Part shown: positions 16,491 through 24,184 of the stretch, one piece after another | Layout of the letters: the number at the start of each line of letters is the position of its first letter | Position numbering within the stretch: the stretch's first letter is position 1 | Source: Tectiglobus sp965224045 | GTDB taxonomy: Bacteria > Pseudomonadota > Alphaproteobacteria > Rhizobiales > Hyphomicrobiaceae | Direction of reading: 5' to 3' | DNA length: 64,000 bases | Assembly (NCBI GenBank): GCA_965224045.1 | Contig: CBDCYD010000005.1 | Location: 186,001 to 250,000, forward strand | Notes under the pieces: model-generated | What the model was told of the DNA's origin: nothing | What the model saw: the letters and a program-made list of their open reading frames with translations, nothing else | Database searches by the model: none | Made by a program: the position numbers and the translations under genes

Positions 16491-16612
16491 TGGTGACGCT
16501 GCACTGGGCAGAGCTGACGCTGATCGTGCTGATTGTCGTCGCGCTGGGCTTCGGCGTCGGTTTTGATTTGGCCGCGCGCAGCAATGCTCGCGACATCGAC
16601 GACGTGACATAA
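16490..16612 (+). CDS. 40-aa membrane protein
   Basis: ATG 16490 overlaps the previous TGA (TGATG). MVTLHWAELTLIVLIVVALG is a single transmembrane helix followed by a short charged tail ending DIDDVT. Last gene before a hairpin terminator. Function unknown. Confidence 0.6.
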   Translation: MVTLHWAELTLIVLIVVALGFGVGFDLAARSNARDIDDVT

Positions 16613-16617
16613 AAAAG

Positions 16618-16644
16618 GCCCGGCACGATGGCCGGGCGGGTCTT
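16618..16644 (+). terminator. Hairpin terminator after early operon
   Basis: A 7-bp GC stem GCCCGGC/GCCGGGC with a 6-nt loop, preceded by A6 and followed by a short T-rich TCTTT. It closes the early rightward operon. The A-run in front gives some capacity on the other strand too. Confidence 0.6.
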
Positions 16645-16775
16645 TGCGTCAGTGTCTGCCGGTTGGGGCCGGCGGGATTGGAGGAAGTCGAATTAATCTC
16701 CGCGATTGAGTAGCTACGGCTGTTCGCGTCCGCGGTCAAGGGCACGGTGGAAATCCACCGCGCGGGGGACGTGGG

Positions 16776-17774
16776 ATGAGCGGTCACGGATCGCGCGCCT
16801 GGTCATGGCGCCATGCGATACTCGACAGCGGCCTCAAGCCGACGACACGTCACGTGCTGCTGACCATCGGCTGCAGCATGAACGACAAGGGCGAAGGCTG
16901 CTTTCCGACGACCAAGCAACTGGCGGTCGAGACCGGCCTTTCCGAGCGCGCCGTGTGCGAGCACATCGCGCTCGCGATCGATGCCGGCTGGCTGGCCAGT
17001 TTCCAACACGGTTTCAAGGGCCAGAAGTGGAAGCGCAACGAGTATCGCCCGCGCTGGCCCGAACCCGAAAAAGGCACTGACGCAGGATCAGTACCTGACG
17101 CACTGACGGAGGATCAGTGCCTTGACGAAGGCACTGACGGAGGATCAGTGCAAGGCACTGACCCTGACGACAAAAAGGCACTGACGGAGGGTCAGTCTAT
17201 CTTCTCAGGTTCTTCTCAAGAACCCTCTCACTCAGACGACGAGAGGGAGAGAGGGAAGCAGGCGAGCAAGTTTGATGGCGTGTTCGCCGCGCTGGTGGAC
17301 GCTCACGGGGCGGACTGCCAGCGGGTCGTCGATCGCTTCCTGCGGCCGGCGGCGCTGCGCTTGCGGGTCAGCCATGAAAACCCGAAGGGGCTTTTCGAAG
17401 GCGCACTGGCCGCCGGCCTCGAGGCGTCCGACCTGGTGCTTGGCAAGGCGGTCGAGGTGTTGAGCGACACGCGCAAGGTGATCATGTCACCACGCTGCCT
17501 CACGGACGCGCTCGCCGTGGCGCGCCAGCAGGCGAAACCTGCCGAACGCTTTCATGCACCGGCCGAGGTCACGCTGACCCGGGCGGACAACCCGCAGCAG
17601 TTCGCGGCGTGGGCGCGCTGGGCCGAGGCCAACACGCTGAAAATCCAGCTCGCGCGCGCCCTGCACAAGCTCATTCACAACCTCGGCTGCACGCAGATCG
17701 CGGTGCCGCAGCCGTGGCCACCCAACAAGGCGGACACCGCCGCCATGCAGCAGGCACAGGAGCCCAGCCCATGA
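16776..17774 (+). CDS. Replication initiator, lambda O-like (winged helix)
   Basis: 332 aa. The N-terminal 90 residues form a winged-helix domain (RHVLLTIGCSMNDKGEGCFP, TTKQLAVETGLSERAVCEHI, AIDAGWLASF), as in phage O-type replication proteins. Residues about 98-145 are low-complexity and are encoded by the DNA iterons described next. The C-terminal domain (about 165-310) is helical and probably interacts with the replisome. The layout of DNA-binding domain, origin inside the gene and C-terminal domain copies lambda O. ATG 16776. A GGTGG-AAAT-CCACC hairpin lies just before the start. Confidence 0.75.
   Translation: MSGHGSRAWSWRHAILDSGLKPTTRHVLLTIGCSMNDKGEGCFPTTKQLAVETGLSERAVCEHIALAIDAGWLASFQHGFKGQKWKRNEYRPRWPEPEKGTDAGSVPDALTEDQCLDEGTDGGSVQGTDPDDKKALTEGQSIFSGSSQEPSHSDDERERGKQASKFDGVFAALVDAHGADCQRVVDRFLRPAALRLRVSHENPKGLFEGALAAGLEASDLVLGKAVEVLSDTRKVIMSPRCLTDALAVARQQAKPAERFHAPAEVTLTRADNPQQFAAWARWAEANTLKIQLARALHKLIHNLGCTQIAVPQPWPPNKADTAAMQQAQEPSP
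17074..17198. repeat. Iterons inside the initiator gene: candidate phage origin
   Basis: Four 21-bp repeats start at 17074, 17100, 17131 and 17178, and an 8-bp partial copy lies at 17155. Each full copy has the hyphenated palindrome CACTGAC...TCAGTG around GGAGGA. Starts are 23-31 bp apart. A less GC-rich, purine/pyrimidine-biased tract follows (17199-17260). Repeats inside the initiator gene mark the origin in lambdoid phages. Confidence 0.7.
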
Positions 17775-18280
17775 CCGATCAACGCAGCCTTGACGCCGCG
17801 ATTGCCGATATCCGAAAGCGCTACGGTCTGGTCAACGCGCGCGAGCAACGTGTGCTCGCCGAGTTCGGAGACCACCTGCTGCGCGGCGACCGTGCGTTGC
17901 TGGCGCAGGTCGAAGCGTTGAAGACAGCGCACGGCCTCGGCCGCCAGGCGATCGGCCGCGCGCTCCTGGACCTCGCCGACCAGTTTGGTGTGATTGGGTT
18001 GCCGGCGCCCGCCGACGGGGGGCATGCGGCCAAGCCACCGTTGCCGCACCAGGTGCCTGTCGGTGCGCCGCCGCAAGGTCGGCCCGTCGAGGATACCACC
18101 CGCAGATCGGGTGCTCCCGATCTGCGCCCGTCATCGTGCCCGGCGCAGCCGGGACAGCACGATGACAATTCCCCCGGTGCGCGCCGTGAGCGCGATACAC
18201 AACCAAAACCCGACTGGCTGTTGCACCCCGAAGGCGAACAGGACTGGCGCCGAATCCTCAAAGGGGAGCGCACCGCGTGA
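17771..18280 (+). CDS. Phage hypothetical protein downstream of initiator
   Basis: 169 aa, overlapping the initiator stop by 4 bp (ATGA). The N-terminal 85 residues are helical (LDAAIADIRKRYGLVNAREQRVLAEFGDHLL). The rest is Pro/Gly-rich and contains a peptide (EDTTRRSGAPDLRPS) encoded by a dispersed palindrome. Its place after an O-like gene is where a helicase loader is expected, but no AAA+ or DnaC motif is visible, so no function is claimed. Confidence 0.6.
   Translation: MTDQRSLDAAIADIRKRYGLVNAREQRVLAEFGDHLLRGDRALLAQVEALKTAHGLGRQAIGRALLDLADQFGVIGLPAPADGGHAAKPPLPHQVPVGAPPQGRPVEDTTRRSGAPDLRPSSCPAQPGQHDDNSPGARRERDTQPKPDWLLHPEGEQDWRRILKGERTA
18101..18126. repeat. Dispersed 26-nt palindrome, copy 1
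   Basis: 11-bp arms CGCAGATCGGG and CCCGATCTGCG with loop TGCT, perfect. It lies in frame within the 3' part of the preceding coding sequence. Member of the seven-copy family described in the findings. Confidence 0.85.
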
Positions 18281-19026
18281 TGGGCACGTCGCCAATCTCA
18301 CCGGTCATCGTGCGCCGCCATGATCCGCCGGACAGCCTCGATTTTTATCCGACGCCGCCGTGGGCGACGCGGGCGCTGTGTGACCTGGTCATCCGCCCGC
18401 GGCGCACCTGGCGGTGTTGGGAGCCGGCCGCCGGCGAGGGTCACATGGCGGAAGTGCTCGGCGAATACTTCGGCGAGGTGATTGCATCCGACGTGCACGA
18501 CTACGGCTGTGGCTACGACGTCGGCTCGTTCGTCGCGATCGCCGGCGGGCTCGACCTCGGCGACGTCATCGCCGCGCCGGACCCGGCACCGGACTGGATC
18601 ATCACAAATCCGCCGTTCAACAAGGCGGTCGAATTCTTTGCCCGCGCGCGCCGGGTTGCAAAGCGTGGCGTTGCGCTGTTGCTGCGCACGGCCTGGCTCG
18701 AGACTGACGACCGGTTCACAGCCGTATTCAGTGCGGACCCGCCGAACATCGTGGCGGTGTTCGCCGAGCGCGTGCCGATGCACAAGGGCCGTTGGCTGCC
18801 GGATGGTCGATCGACCACCAGCTATTCGTGGTTCGTGTGGTCGAAACCGCCGGGCCGGTTTTCACCTGGCCGTCTGCTCGGCCTCAAGGGCGAAGCAACG
18901 CGGCTCGTCTGGATACCACCGGGACAACGCAAGCGACTCGAGCGCGCTGGCGACCGTGCGCGCTTCGGCTGGCGCGGTTGCGACGGCAATCAGATCACCA
19001 TGGATGGATTGGAGGCAGCGCCATGA
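18280..19026 (+). CDS. SAM-dependent DNA methyltransferase-like protein
   Basis: 248 aa. WEPAAGEGHMAEVL is a SAM-binding motif I and ITNPPFNKAVEFF is the NPPF catalytic motif IV of amino-methyltransferases (N6-adenine or N4-cytosine). The N-terminal SLDFYPTPPWATRAL is also typical of phage adenine methylases. The C-terminal half contains YSWFVWSK, a conserved aromatic block. The ATG at 18280 overlaps the previous TGA; GTG 18277 is an alternative. Likely protects phage DNA or marks replication forks. Confidence 0.8.
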   Translation: MGTSPISPVIVRRHDPPDSLDFYPTPPWATRALCDLVIRPRRTWRCWEPAAGEGHMAEVLGEYFGEVIASDVHDYGCGYDVGSFVAIAGGLDLGDVIAAPDPAPDWIITNPPFNKAVEFFARARRVAKRGVALLLRTAWLETDDRFTAVFSADPPNIVAVFAERVPMHKGRWLPDGRSTTSYSWFVWSKPPGRFSPGRLLGLKGEATRLVWIPPGQRKRLERAGDRARFGWRGCDGNQITMDGLEAAP

Positions 19027-19511
19027 CGGTTGAGACGATCGTGCAGGCGGTGTGTGCGGCCTGCGAGGTCAGCCCGGCGATATTGCAAGGGCGAACCCGC
19101 GTGCGACCGGCGGTGCGCGCCCGCCAGCTTGCCGCGCTGGTTCTGCGCGAGCGCACCGGCGCCAGTTATCCGCGCATCGCGCGTGCGCTGGGCCGCGACC
19201 ACACCAGCGTCATCGCAGCAGTGCGCACGGCGCGCCGGTTGATCATCGAGGATGACACGTTTGCCGCGCACCACGCCGCCGTCGATCGCTACCTGGCCGG
19301 TCTGCCGCCGCTGCCACCACTGCCGAAACTACCGAGGCGCCGCCGGCGCACGGCCAAGGTCAAGCCGGCGCCGGCTGCGGCCAAGGAACCCGAAATCTAC
19401 CACCGCCCCGAGGACACGCCGGAAACACGCGAACAACGCACCGCCTTTGCACGGCGCGACCGGCGTTACCTCGAGGCCCTGCAGCGCGAGCATCCGGAGA
19501 TGGCACGATGA
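19023..19511 (+). CDS. Stand-alone DnaA domain IV-like protein
   Basis: 162 aa. Residues 1-75 match the C-terminal DNA-binding domain of DnaA: helices ending in VRPAVRARQLAALVLRERTG, SYPRIARALG and the signature GRDHTSVIAAV (57-67) that contacts the DnaA box. No AAA+ domain is present. A Pro/Arg-rich linker and a charged tail follow. It could compete with host DnaA or help load phage replication; a 4-bp overlap joins it to the neighbouring genes of the replication operon. Confidence 0.85.
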   Translation: MTVETIVQAVCAACEVSPAILQGRTRVRPAVRARQLAALVLRERTGASYPRIARALGRDHTSVIAAVRTARRLIIEDDTFAAHHAAVDRYLAGLPPLPPLPKLPRRRRRTAKVKPAPAAAKEPEIYHRPEDTPETREQRTAFARRDRRYLEALQREHPEMAR

Positions 19512-19927
19512 CGGACCTGGGTAACAAATCAACCAACGAGCTGGCGGGCTTCGTGACCCGCATCGAAGACCTGATGAGCGAAAAGGCCGAGGTGTCGGAG
19601 CGCATCAAGGGCGAATACGCCATGGCGGCGTCGTGCGGTTTCGACAAGAAGGCCCTGCGCCAGATCATCAAGGAACGCGAAGCCGACTCCGAAAAAACAA
19701 TCCTGCACCGCACGATCGTTGAAACCTACCGTCGCGCGCTGGGTGGCCTGGCCGGAACGCCACTCGGCGATTGGGCGCGCAGCTGGCTGGCCGATGATGA
19801 ACGCACGCGCCTGCGCCAGGCCGAAGAGCAGGGCAAGGCCACGGTCGAGGCGTTCGAAGAACTACTGAAGAAACGCAAGAGCGACGCCGCTGACAAGGAT
19901 GATGAAGAGGGCAAAGACGATGCTTGA
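19508..19927 (+). CDS. GapR-like DNA-binding protein (DUF2312)
   Basis: 139 aa. Residues 8-65 (ELAGFVTRIEDLMSEKAEVS, IKGEYAMAASCGFDKKALRQ, IIKEREADSE) match DUF2312/GapR, an alphaproteobacterial protein that clamps overtwisted DNA ahead of replication forks. The C-terminal extension is helical and ends very acidic (DKDDEEGKDDA), unlike chromosomal GapR (about 90 aa). Phage copies may recruit or substitute this host function. 4-bp overlap with the DnaA-like gene. Confidence 0.85.
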   Translation: MTDLGNKSTNELAGFVTRIEDLMSEKAEVSERIKGEYAMAASCGFDKKALRQIIKEREADSEKTILHRTIVETYRRALGGLAGTPLGDWARSWLADDERTRLRQAEEQGKATVEAFEELLKKRKSDAADKDDEEGKDDA

Positions 19928-20147
19928 TTGGCTGTTGATCGCGATCGTTACGACCGCGCCGGCCGGCCACGACGTCACCGTCGGCCGTGCACCGCAACCG
20001 GCGCAGGTGATCGTCCGACGTGTCGCCAGCGAAAAGCAGTGCGTGATGGCCTACGCGCTGCTGCAGCAGGCCGGCCTGGACGTGCGCTGCGTCGGTCCAA
20101 ACGGTGAAATCGTGATGGCGGATGCGGTGCCGGTGGAGGGCAAGTGA
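19920..20147 (+). CDS. Phage hypothetical protein with hydrophobic N-terminus
   Basis: 75 aa from ATG 19920, overlapping the GapR-like stop. MLDWLLIAIVTTAPAG is a short hydrophobic N-terminus (signal or anchor), followed by a domain with two cysteines (SEKQCVMAYALLQQAGLDVRC). No family recognised. Confidence 0.55.
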   Translation: MLDWLLIAIVTTAPAGHDVTVGRAPQPAQVIVRRVASEKQCVMAYALLQQAGLDVRCVGPNGEIVMADAVPVEGK

Positions 20148-20377
20148 TGCGCATCAAGTGGCGGGATGCTTCGACGGCGCCAGACGATGTTTGGCCGGTC
20201 GCTATTGCCGTGACGGTGTTGTGCGAATGTGCTCGGGGCGCACGCATGGTGGTTACCGGCGCGCGGCACAACGGCGAATGGGTGATGGATTGCGAACACA
20301 GCGTCGAGATTACCCACTACGCGCTGCTACCTGAGCCGCCGAAGTCAGGCACGGGCGAAAAGAGGCTGGTGCATTGA
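20147..20377 (+). CDS. DUF551-like phage protein
   Basis: 76 aa. The N-terminal WRDASTAPDD and C-terminal THYALLPEPP match the DUF551 pattern (W-x3-T-P...H-W-x-P-L-P-x-P), small proteins common in temperate phages. Function unknown. ATG 20147 overlaps the upstream TGA. Confidence 0.7.
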   Translation: MRIKWRDASTAPDDVWPVAIAVTVLCECARGARMVVTGARHNGEWVMDCEHSVEITHYALLPEPPKSGTGEKRLVH

Positions 20378-21387
20378 GCGATCAGCCCGTCTATTCCGGA
20401 CGCACGCCGCCGCCGCTGCGCACGCGAGTCGTCGTCAACTGGTCGGGTCGCGAACTGGTGTGCACGCGCCTGGTCAATCCGCGCACTAAAAAGATCGCCT
20501 ATGCCACGCTGGTGGATGGCGAAATGAAATGGTTGCCGCCGAAGCGCACGCGGCCGCGCGATCAATGGACCAACGAGCCGACGACCTGGCGGCCGCTCGA
20601 GCCGGAGCGCTGGAACCATCCGTTGCCGGAGCCGGTCGACCGTGCCCGTCCGGCCGTGCCGGAACCGGTGCCGGCCAACGCCGGCGGGCTGCAGTCCGAC
20701 ACGGCCACCTGGTGGCTGGACCCGTTGCAAATCACGTATGCCGCGCCGGGCGACCCGATCTCGCTGCACGAGGCCGAGGGCCGCGTGATGCGTGCGGTGG
20801 CGATGTGTGCGCCGGCCGAGGGCCGCACGCTCCACGCGATCACCGCCGGCGACGTCCTCGCCGATCTTGCCACTGCGGCCGCCGAAGCGCTGGGCGATGA
20901 CGACGGGCCGCCGGTCGGGTATGCACCGCCGTTCGAACCGGTCGGCGCCGACCACGATGATTTCCTGGTGGCCATGCGCTGGTTTGCAGCGTTGAACCCG
21001 GTCGAGCTGCGCCACGGCCGCAGCAAAGCCTGGTCGCTCAATCAGCGCCAGCGGGTGCTGGTGTGGCGCGCGCAGACGCGGCCCTATTCGTGGGCGCACA
21101 TCGCGCGGCACATCAACCGCTCCGAGGCGCGTGTGCGCCAGCTTTATGACGATGCGATCGAAAAGTGCTGGCGTGCGGCGAACGGTTTGAAGCTGTGGCG
21201 CGAGTTTACGCCGAAAGATGTGATGGCCGAGCTGCGCAAGGGCAACCGCGATTATCGCTCACGGGTCGCACCGGCTGTTGCGCAGCCTGACCCTCCGCGG
21301 GGGCGGCGCACGGCGCCGGGTCGCTTTGCTCCCGGACAGCCGGGCAACCGACGCACCATCGTGGACATGGATGAGGGACGGAAATGA
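20374..21387 (+). CDS. DUF6362-like HTH phage protein
   Basis: 337 aa from TTG 20374, which overlaps the previous TGA (TTGA). The C-terminal region (about 205-280) has MRWFAALNPVELRHGRSK, RQRVLVWRAQTRPYSWAHIA and an HTH-like INRSEARVRQLYDDAIEKCW, as in DUF6362 phage proteins. The first 90 residues resemble a small SH3-like nucleic-acid-binding domain (VVNWSGRELVCTRLV). Possibly a replication or transcription accessory protein. Confidence 0.65.
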   Translation: MSDQPVYSGRTPPPLRTRVVVNWSGRELVCTRLVNPRTKKIAYATLVDGEMKWLPPKRTRPRDQWTNEPTTWRPLEPERWNHPLPEPVDRARPAVPEPVPANAGGLQSDTATWWLDPLQITYAAPGDPISLHEAEGRVMRAVAMCAPAEGRTLHAITAGDVLADLATAAAEALGDDDGPPVGYAPPFEPVGADHDDFLVAMRWFAALNPVELRHGRSKAWSLNQRQRVLVWRAQTRPYSWAHIARHINRSEARVRQLYDDAIEKCWRAANGLKLWREFTPKDVMAELRKGNRDYRSRVAPAVAQPDPPRGRRTAPGRFAPGQPGNRRTIVDMDEGRK

Positions 21388-22334
21388 CGGTCCAACCGGT
21401 GACCCGCCCAATAATTCGGTACCACGGCGGCAAGTGGCGCCTGGCGCCCTGGATCATTTCGCATTTCCCGGCGCATCGCACGTACGTCGAGCCGTTCGGC
21501 GGCGCTGGATCCGTACTGATGCGCAAGCCGCGCGCCGCCGGCGAGGTCTATAACGACCTGTGGTCGCGTGTCGTTGACGTGTTCCGAGTGTTGCGGGATC
21601 CGGGCCAAGCCGCAGAGTTGGCGCGGCGCTTGTGGTTGACGCCGTTCGCGAGAGAAGAATTCGAAGCCGTTGACGCGTCGAGCTTTGATCCAGATGATAT
21701 TGTCGAGCGCGCGCGGCTGACCATCGTTCGCGCCTACATGGGTTTTGGGTCGAACGCGCCGGACGAACAAATGTCGACCGGTTTTCGATCCAACTCAATG
21801 CGCTCAAATACGACTCCGGCGGTCGAATGGAGTTCCTACCCGCCGTGCGTGCCGGCATTCGTCGACCGTCTCCGCGGCGTCGTGATCGAAAGCCGCCCGG
21901 CGATCGATGTCTTGCGCGGCTTTGATGCCCCCGACACGTTGCACTATGTCGATCCGCCCTACGTTCACGAAACGCGATCGCAGGGCAACCCCTATTGCAA
22001 GAAACACCTCTATGCGCACGAATTGACGGACGACGATCATCGTGAGCTGGCTCGCGTCCTCAACTCGCTCGACGGCATGGTGGTCATTTCCGGATATCCG
22101 AGTGCGCTCTATGACAGTGAATTGTTTTCGGATTGGCAACGCACCGAGCGCGTCGCGTTTGCTGACGGCGCAAAGGAACGCACCGAAGTGCTGTGGTCGA
22201 ACGCCGCCGCCGTGAAGGCCCTGAAGGCGCAGCATATGCCGCTCTTTTTTCAACCTGCCGAGGACACCACCCGCACATCGGGTGTTCCCGATGTGCGCCC
22301 GACAGCGCGCCCGAACGCGCAGCGTGAGGAATAG
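21384..22334 (+). CDS. DNA adenine methylase, D12 class (Dam-like)
   Basis: 316 aa. N-terminal IIRYHGGKWRLAPWIISHFP and VEPFGGAGSVLM are motifs X and I (SAM binding), and DPPY in HYVDPPYVHETR is the catalytic motif IV of N6-adenine methyltransferases. Dam-type enzymes methylate GATC or similar. The last 30 residues (EDTTRTSGVPDVRPTARP) are encoded by a dispersed palindrome and are outside the family length. ATG 21384 overlaps the upstream stop. Confidence 0.9.
   Translation: MTVQPVTRPIIRYHGGKWRLAPWIISHFPAHRTYVEPFGGAGSVLMRKPRAAGEVYNDLWSRVVDVFRVLRDPGQAAELARRLWLTPFAREEFEAVDASSFDPDDIVERARLTIVRAYMGFGSNAPDEQMSTGFRSNSMRSNTTPAVEWSSYPPCVPAFVDRLRGVVIESRPAIDVLRGFDAPDTLHYVDPPYVHETRSQGNPYCKKHLYAHELTDDDHRELARVLNSLDGMVVISGYPSALYDSELFSDWQRTERVAFADGAKERTEVLWSNAAAVKALKAQHMPLFFQPAEDTTRTSGVPDVRPTARPNAQREE
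22272..22297. repeat. Dispersed 26-nt palindrome, copy 2
   Basis: Arms CGCACATCGGG/CCCGATGTGCG, loop TGTT, perfect 11 bp. It lies in frame in the 3' end of the Dam-like gene; the upstream 12 bases resemble those of copy 1 (GAGGA-ACCACC). Confidence 0.85.
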
Positions 22335-22338
22335 CGCG

Positions 22339-22827
22339 ATGTCCGACAGAAAACCCTTCCTCGCCACGCTCACCGTCGCCGAGCGCAAGCGGTTGCGGCA
22401 CATGGGTTTTGCGGCGGTGTTCGTCGAGGCCTATCACGACCGCGTGCCGCGCACGTTTGGCGACAATCGCGGCGTCTGGCCGACCCGCATTCGCTCGACG
22501 ACGGACGACCCCGACAGACGCGTGCGCCAGGGCGACTATGAAGACGGCGTGCACGGCCGTGGCCTGATCTTTTGCTATTGGGTGTCGGCTCCTGAATTCG
22601 CGCAGCGCCTTTCGGCGCGCGCCAACGCGATCCTGACCGAGCACGCCGACCAGATCCGCCACGCCTGGCACGACGCCGTGCCCGATGGTGTCGACACGCT
22701 GGTGCAGTGGGCGGCGATGGCCGAGGGCATCGAACTGTGGAGTGAGACCGAGGTGCGCGCGGCGGTGCAGGCGGCCGAAGCGCGCGACATGGGGCGCAAG
22801 GCGGGAGACTGGTTGCCATGCTCCTGA
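22339..22827 (+). CDS. Phage hypothetical protein
   Basis: 162 aa from ATG 22339. The N-terminus is basic (AERKRLRHMGFAAVFVEAYHD), with GRGLIFCYWVSAPEFAQRLSARA in the middle and a helical C-terminus. No family recognised. It sits between the Dam-like gene and a small membrane protein. Confidence 0.6.
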   Translation: MSDRKPFLATLTVAERKRLRHMGFAAVFVEAYHDRVPRTFGDNRGVWPTRIRSTTDDPDRRVRQGDYEDGVHGRGLIFCYWVSAPEFAQRLSARANAILTEHADQIRHAWHDAVPDGVDTLVQWAAMAEGIELWSETEVRAAVQAAEARDMGRKAGDWLPCS

Positions 22828-22991
22828 TTCGGGCGATTGTCTTCGCGCTCCTATTCCTGACTGCAATTGGGTTCATAGAGCTGTCAGCGACACTATTCGG
22901 CTCATCACATGACCGCGTCGCGATCGGCGTGGCATTATCGCTATCAATCTGGCTTGTGACGATGCACGTCACCAAGCCGCCAACGGAGTAA
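22818..22991 (+). CDS. 57-aa membrane protein
   Basis: ATG 22818 overlaps the end of the preceding gene by 10 bp. Two hydrophobic helices (IRAIVFALLFLTAIGF and VAIGVALSLSIWLVTM) separated by SSHDR suggest a two-helix hairpin in the inner membrane. Function unknown. Confidence 0.55.
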   Translation: MLLIRAIVFALLFLTAIGFIELSATLFGSSHDRVAIGVALSLSIWLVTMHVTKPPTE

Positions 22992-23018
22992 AGGAGCGCG
23001 CCAGGTGGGGGATCAGCG

Positions 23019-23222
23019 ATGACGCTTTACGAATTGCGCCAGGCCGATGGTGCCGTCCGCGGCGAGTGCCTCGATTGCGGGCGCGGCCGCGACATCCCGG
23101 CGACGCACGACAGTCTGGTGCGGCTCAGTGGCGATCTCGAAGTGCGCGCGGTCGGGCGCCGGTTCAAGTGCCGCGACTGTGGCGGTAAGCGCATCCTGAC
23201 GCAGGTGGCGGACGATGCCTAG
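23019..23222 (+). CDS. Small zinc-ribbon protein
   Basis: 67 aa with CLDCGRGR and FKCRDCGGKR, two CxxC pairs about 34 residues apart, a classic zinc ribbon. ATG 23019 follows GGTGGGGGATC. It overlaps the next gene by 8 bp. Likely a nucleic-acid- or protein-binding accessory protein. Confidence 0.65.
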   Translation: MTLYELRQADGAVRGECLDCGRGRDIPATHDSLVRLSGDLEVRAVGRRFKCRDCGGKRILTQVADDA

Positions 23223-23478
23223 CGCGGCCGCCGGTCAATCCGACGAACGGCGCTCGACGGTGCCGGATTTCATGTGCGAGGGCGTGACCTGGCAGTGCTG
23301 GATCGTCGATGACGGCCAGCGCTACGCGTGGCGCTCGACGTGCGGGCGCTGCGAGGTGACCAGGTCTGATGAGGGCGACGGGTTCATGGCGATCGTCCGC
23401 GGCCGCCGGCGGCCGGTGCCGGGATTTCAAACGCTGCGCGCCGCAATGGTGTGGGCGGCGACACGGGGGATGCGATGA
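23215..23478 (+). CDS. Phage hypothetical protein with Cys pairs
   Basis: 87 aa. Cysteines occur in FMCEGVTWQCWIVDDG and STCGRCEVTRSD; a beta-rich core precedes RRPVPGFQTLRAAMVWAA. No family recognised. It overlaps both neighbours, so it is cotranscribed. Confidence 0.6.
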   Translation: MPSAAAGQSDERRSTVPDFMCEGVTWQCWIVDDGQRYAWRSTCGRCEVTRSDEGDGFMAIVRGRRRPVPGFQTLRAAMVWAATRGMR

Positions 23479-23792
23479 GAACCTATGAACCTATCATCGA
23501 CAAGGGCGTGGCGGCGCTGGTGATTGCGCTCGCTCACAAGGGTGTGCTGACCGCTGAGGATCTGGACGCCGCGATCGAGTACATTCGCAGGGCCATACCA
23601 CCGAACGACGCAGTAACGTTGTCCTGGTTGATGGGATGCGTGCGCGCAATCCAAGTGCGTGATGCGCAACAGCGGCCGCGCGGAACAAGGCGGTGCAGTT
23701 TCTGCGGCGCGGACAAGCCGATCGAGGACCTGGACCCGTCGCCGGTCGCGCCGATGGTCGTCATATGCGGCGACTGCCGCGCGAAGGATTGA
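23475..23792 (+). CDS. Protein with ClpX-type C4 zinc finger
   Basis: 105 aa from ATG 23475, overlapping the previous stop. The N-terminal 65 residues are helical (KGVAALVIALAHKGVLTAED). The C-terminal 40 (RRCSFCGADKPIEDLDPSP, VVICGDCRAKD) match the ClpX N-terminal zinc-binding domain: two CxxC pairs with the conserved SFCG and V-x-IC-x-x-C. In ClpX this domain dimerises and binds adaptors and substrates. No AAA+ part is present here. Confidence 0.75.
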   Translation: MRTYEPIIDKGVAALVIALAHKGVLTAEDLDAAIEYIRRAIPPNDAVTLSWLMGCVRAIQVRDAQQRPRGTRRCSFCGADKPIEDLDPSPVAPMVVICGDCRAKD

Positions 23793-23901
23793 GGGGGCAA
23801 CGATGGCAGATCACCTGATGGACGGCCGGCACATGACGGCCATGGCAGCCGGCAACATCGCGGCCTTTCCTTCGTTTGCTGTGGACTACATAGCAACTCG
23901 C

Positions 23902-23935
23902 TTGACGTCATGCAATACGTGTATTACGTGTAATT
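23902..23935 (+). promoter_or_regulatory. Promoter/operator upstream of RHH gene
   Basis: TTGACG (23902-23907) could be a -35. Downstream are two tandem copies of TACGTGTA (23916-23923 and 23925-23932, 9-bp period) in an AT-rich stretch. Ribbon-helix-helix proteins bind short tandem repeats as paired dimers, so this is a plausible autoregulatory operator for the next gene. No good -10 is obvious. Confidence 0.45.
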
Positions 23936-23992
23936 CATACATATCAACAGAAACCGATGCGTTACAGCGGAGACTCGTGATACGCACCGGGC

Positions 23993-24184
23993 ATGAAAGA
24001 GAACAAAGTCGTCATGTCTTTGAGAATTCCGCCAGCGAAGCGAGAGCGGTTAGAGGCCTGGATCGAGGCCCAAACCGTGCCGCCGAAGATGACGGACGTG
24101 CTTCTTATCGCGCTCGATAAATTTCTTGATGACAACGGCGCGCCGCCCGAGCGGAAGGCCAAGCTGAGCGACAAGAAACAATGA
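23993..24184 (+). CDS. Ribbon-helix-helix-like small regulator
   Basis: 63 aa. VVMSLRIPPAKRERLEAWIEAQTVPPKMTDVLLIALDKFL fits an Arc/MetJ-type RHH: a beta-strand followed by two helices. GC is lower than in upstream genes. Start ATG 23993, or an internal ATG (MSLRIPP) at 24014. The stop overlaps the next gene. Confidence 0.6.
   Translation: MKENKVVMSLRIPPAKRERLEAWIEAQTVPPKMTDVLLIALDKFLDDNGAPPERKAKLSDKKQ

Noticed and set aside
22084..22866. 260-codon open frame on the minus strand
   Set aside because: It runs antisense through the Dam-like and following genes, has no ribosome-binding site, and its codons reflect GC-rich third positions of the real genes. The palindrome makes its HREHPMCGW-like peptide.
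23803..24120. Frame starting MADHLMDGRHMTAM downstream of the ClpX-finger gene
   Set aside because: It has a fair start, but it continues through the promoter-like AT-rich region and into the RHH gene in the wrong phase. At most a short peptide could be real.
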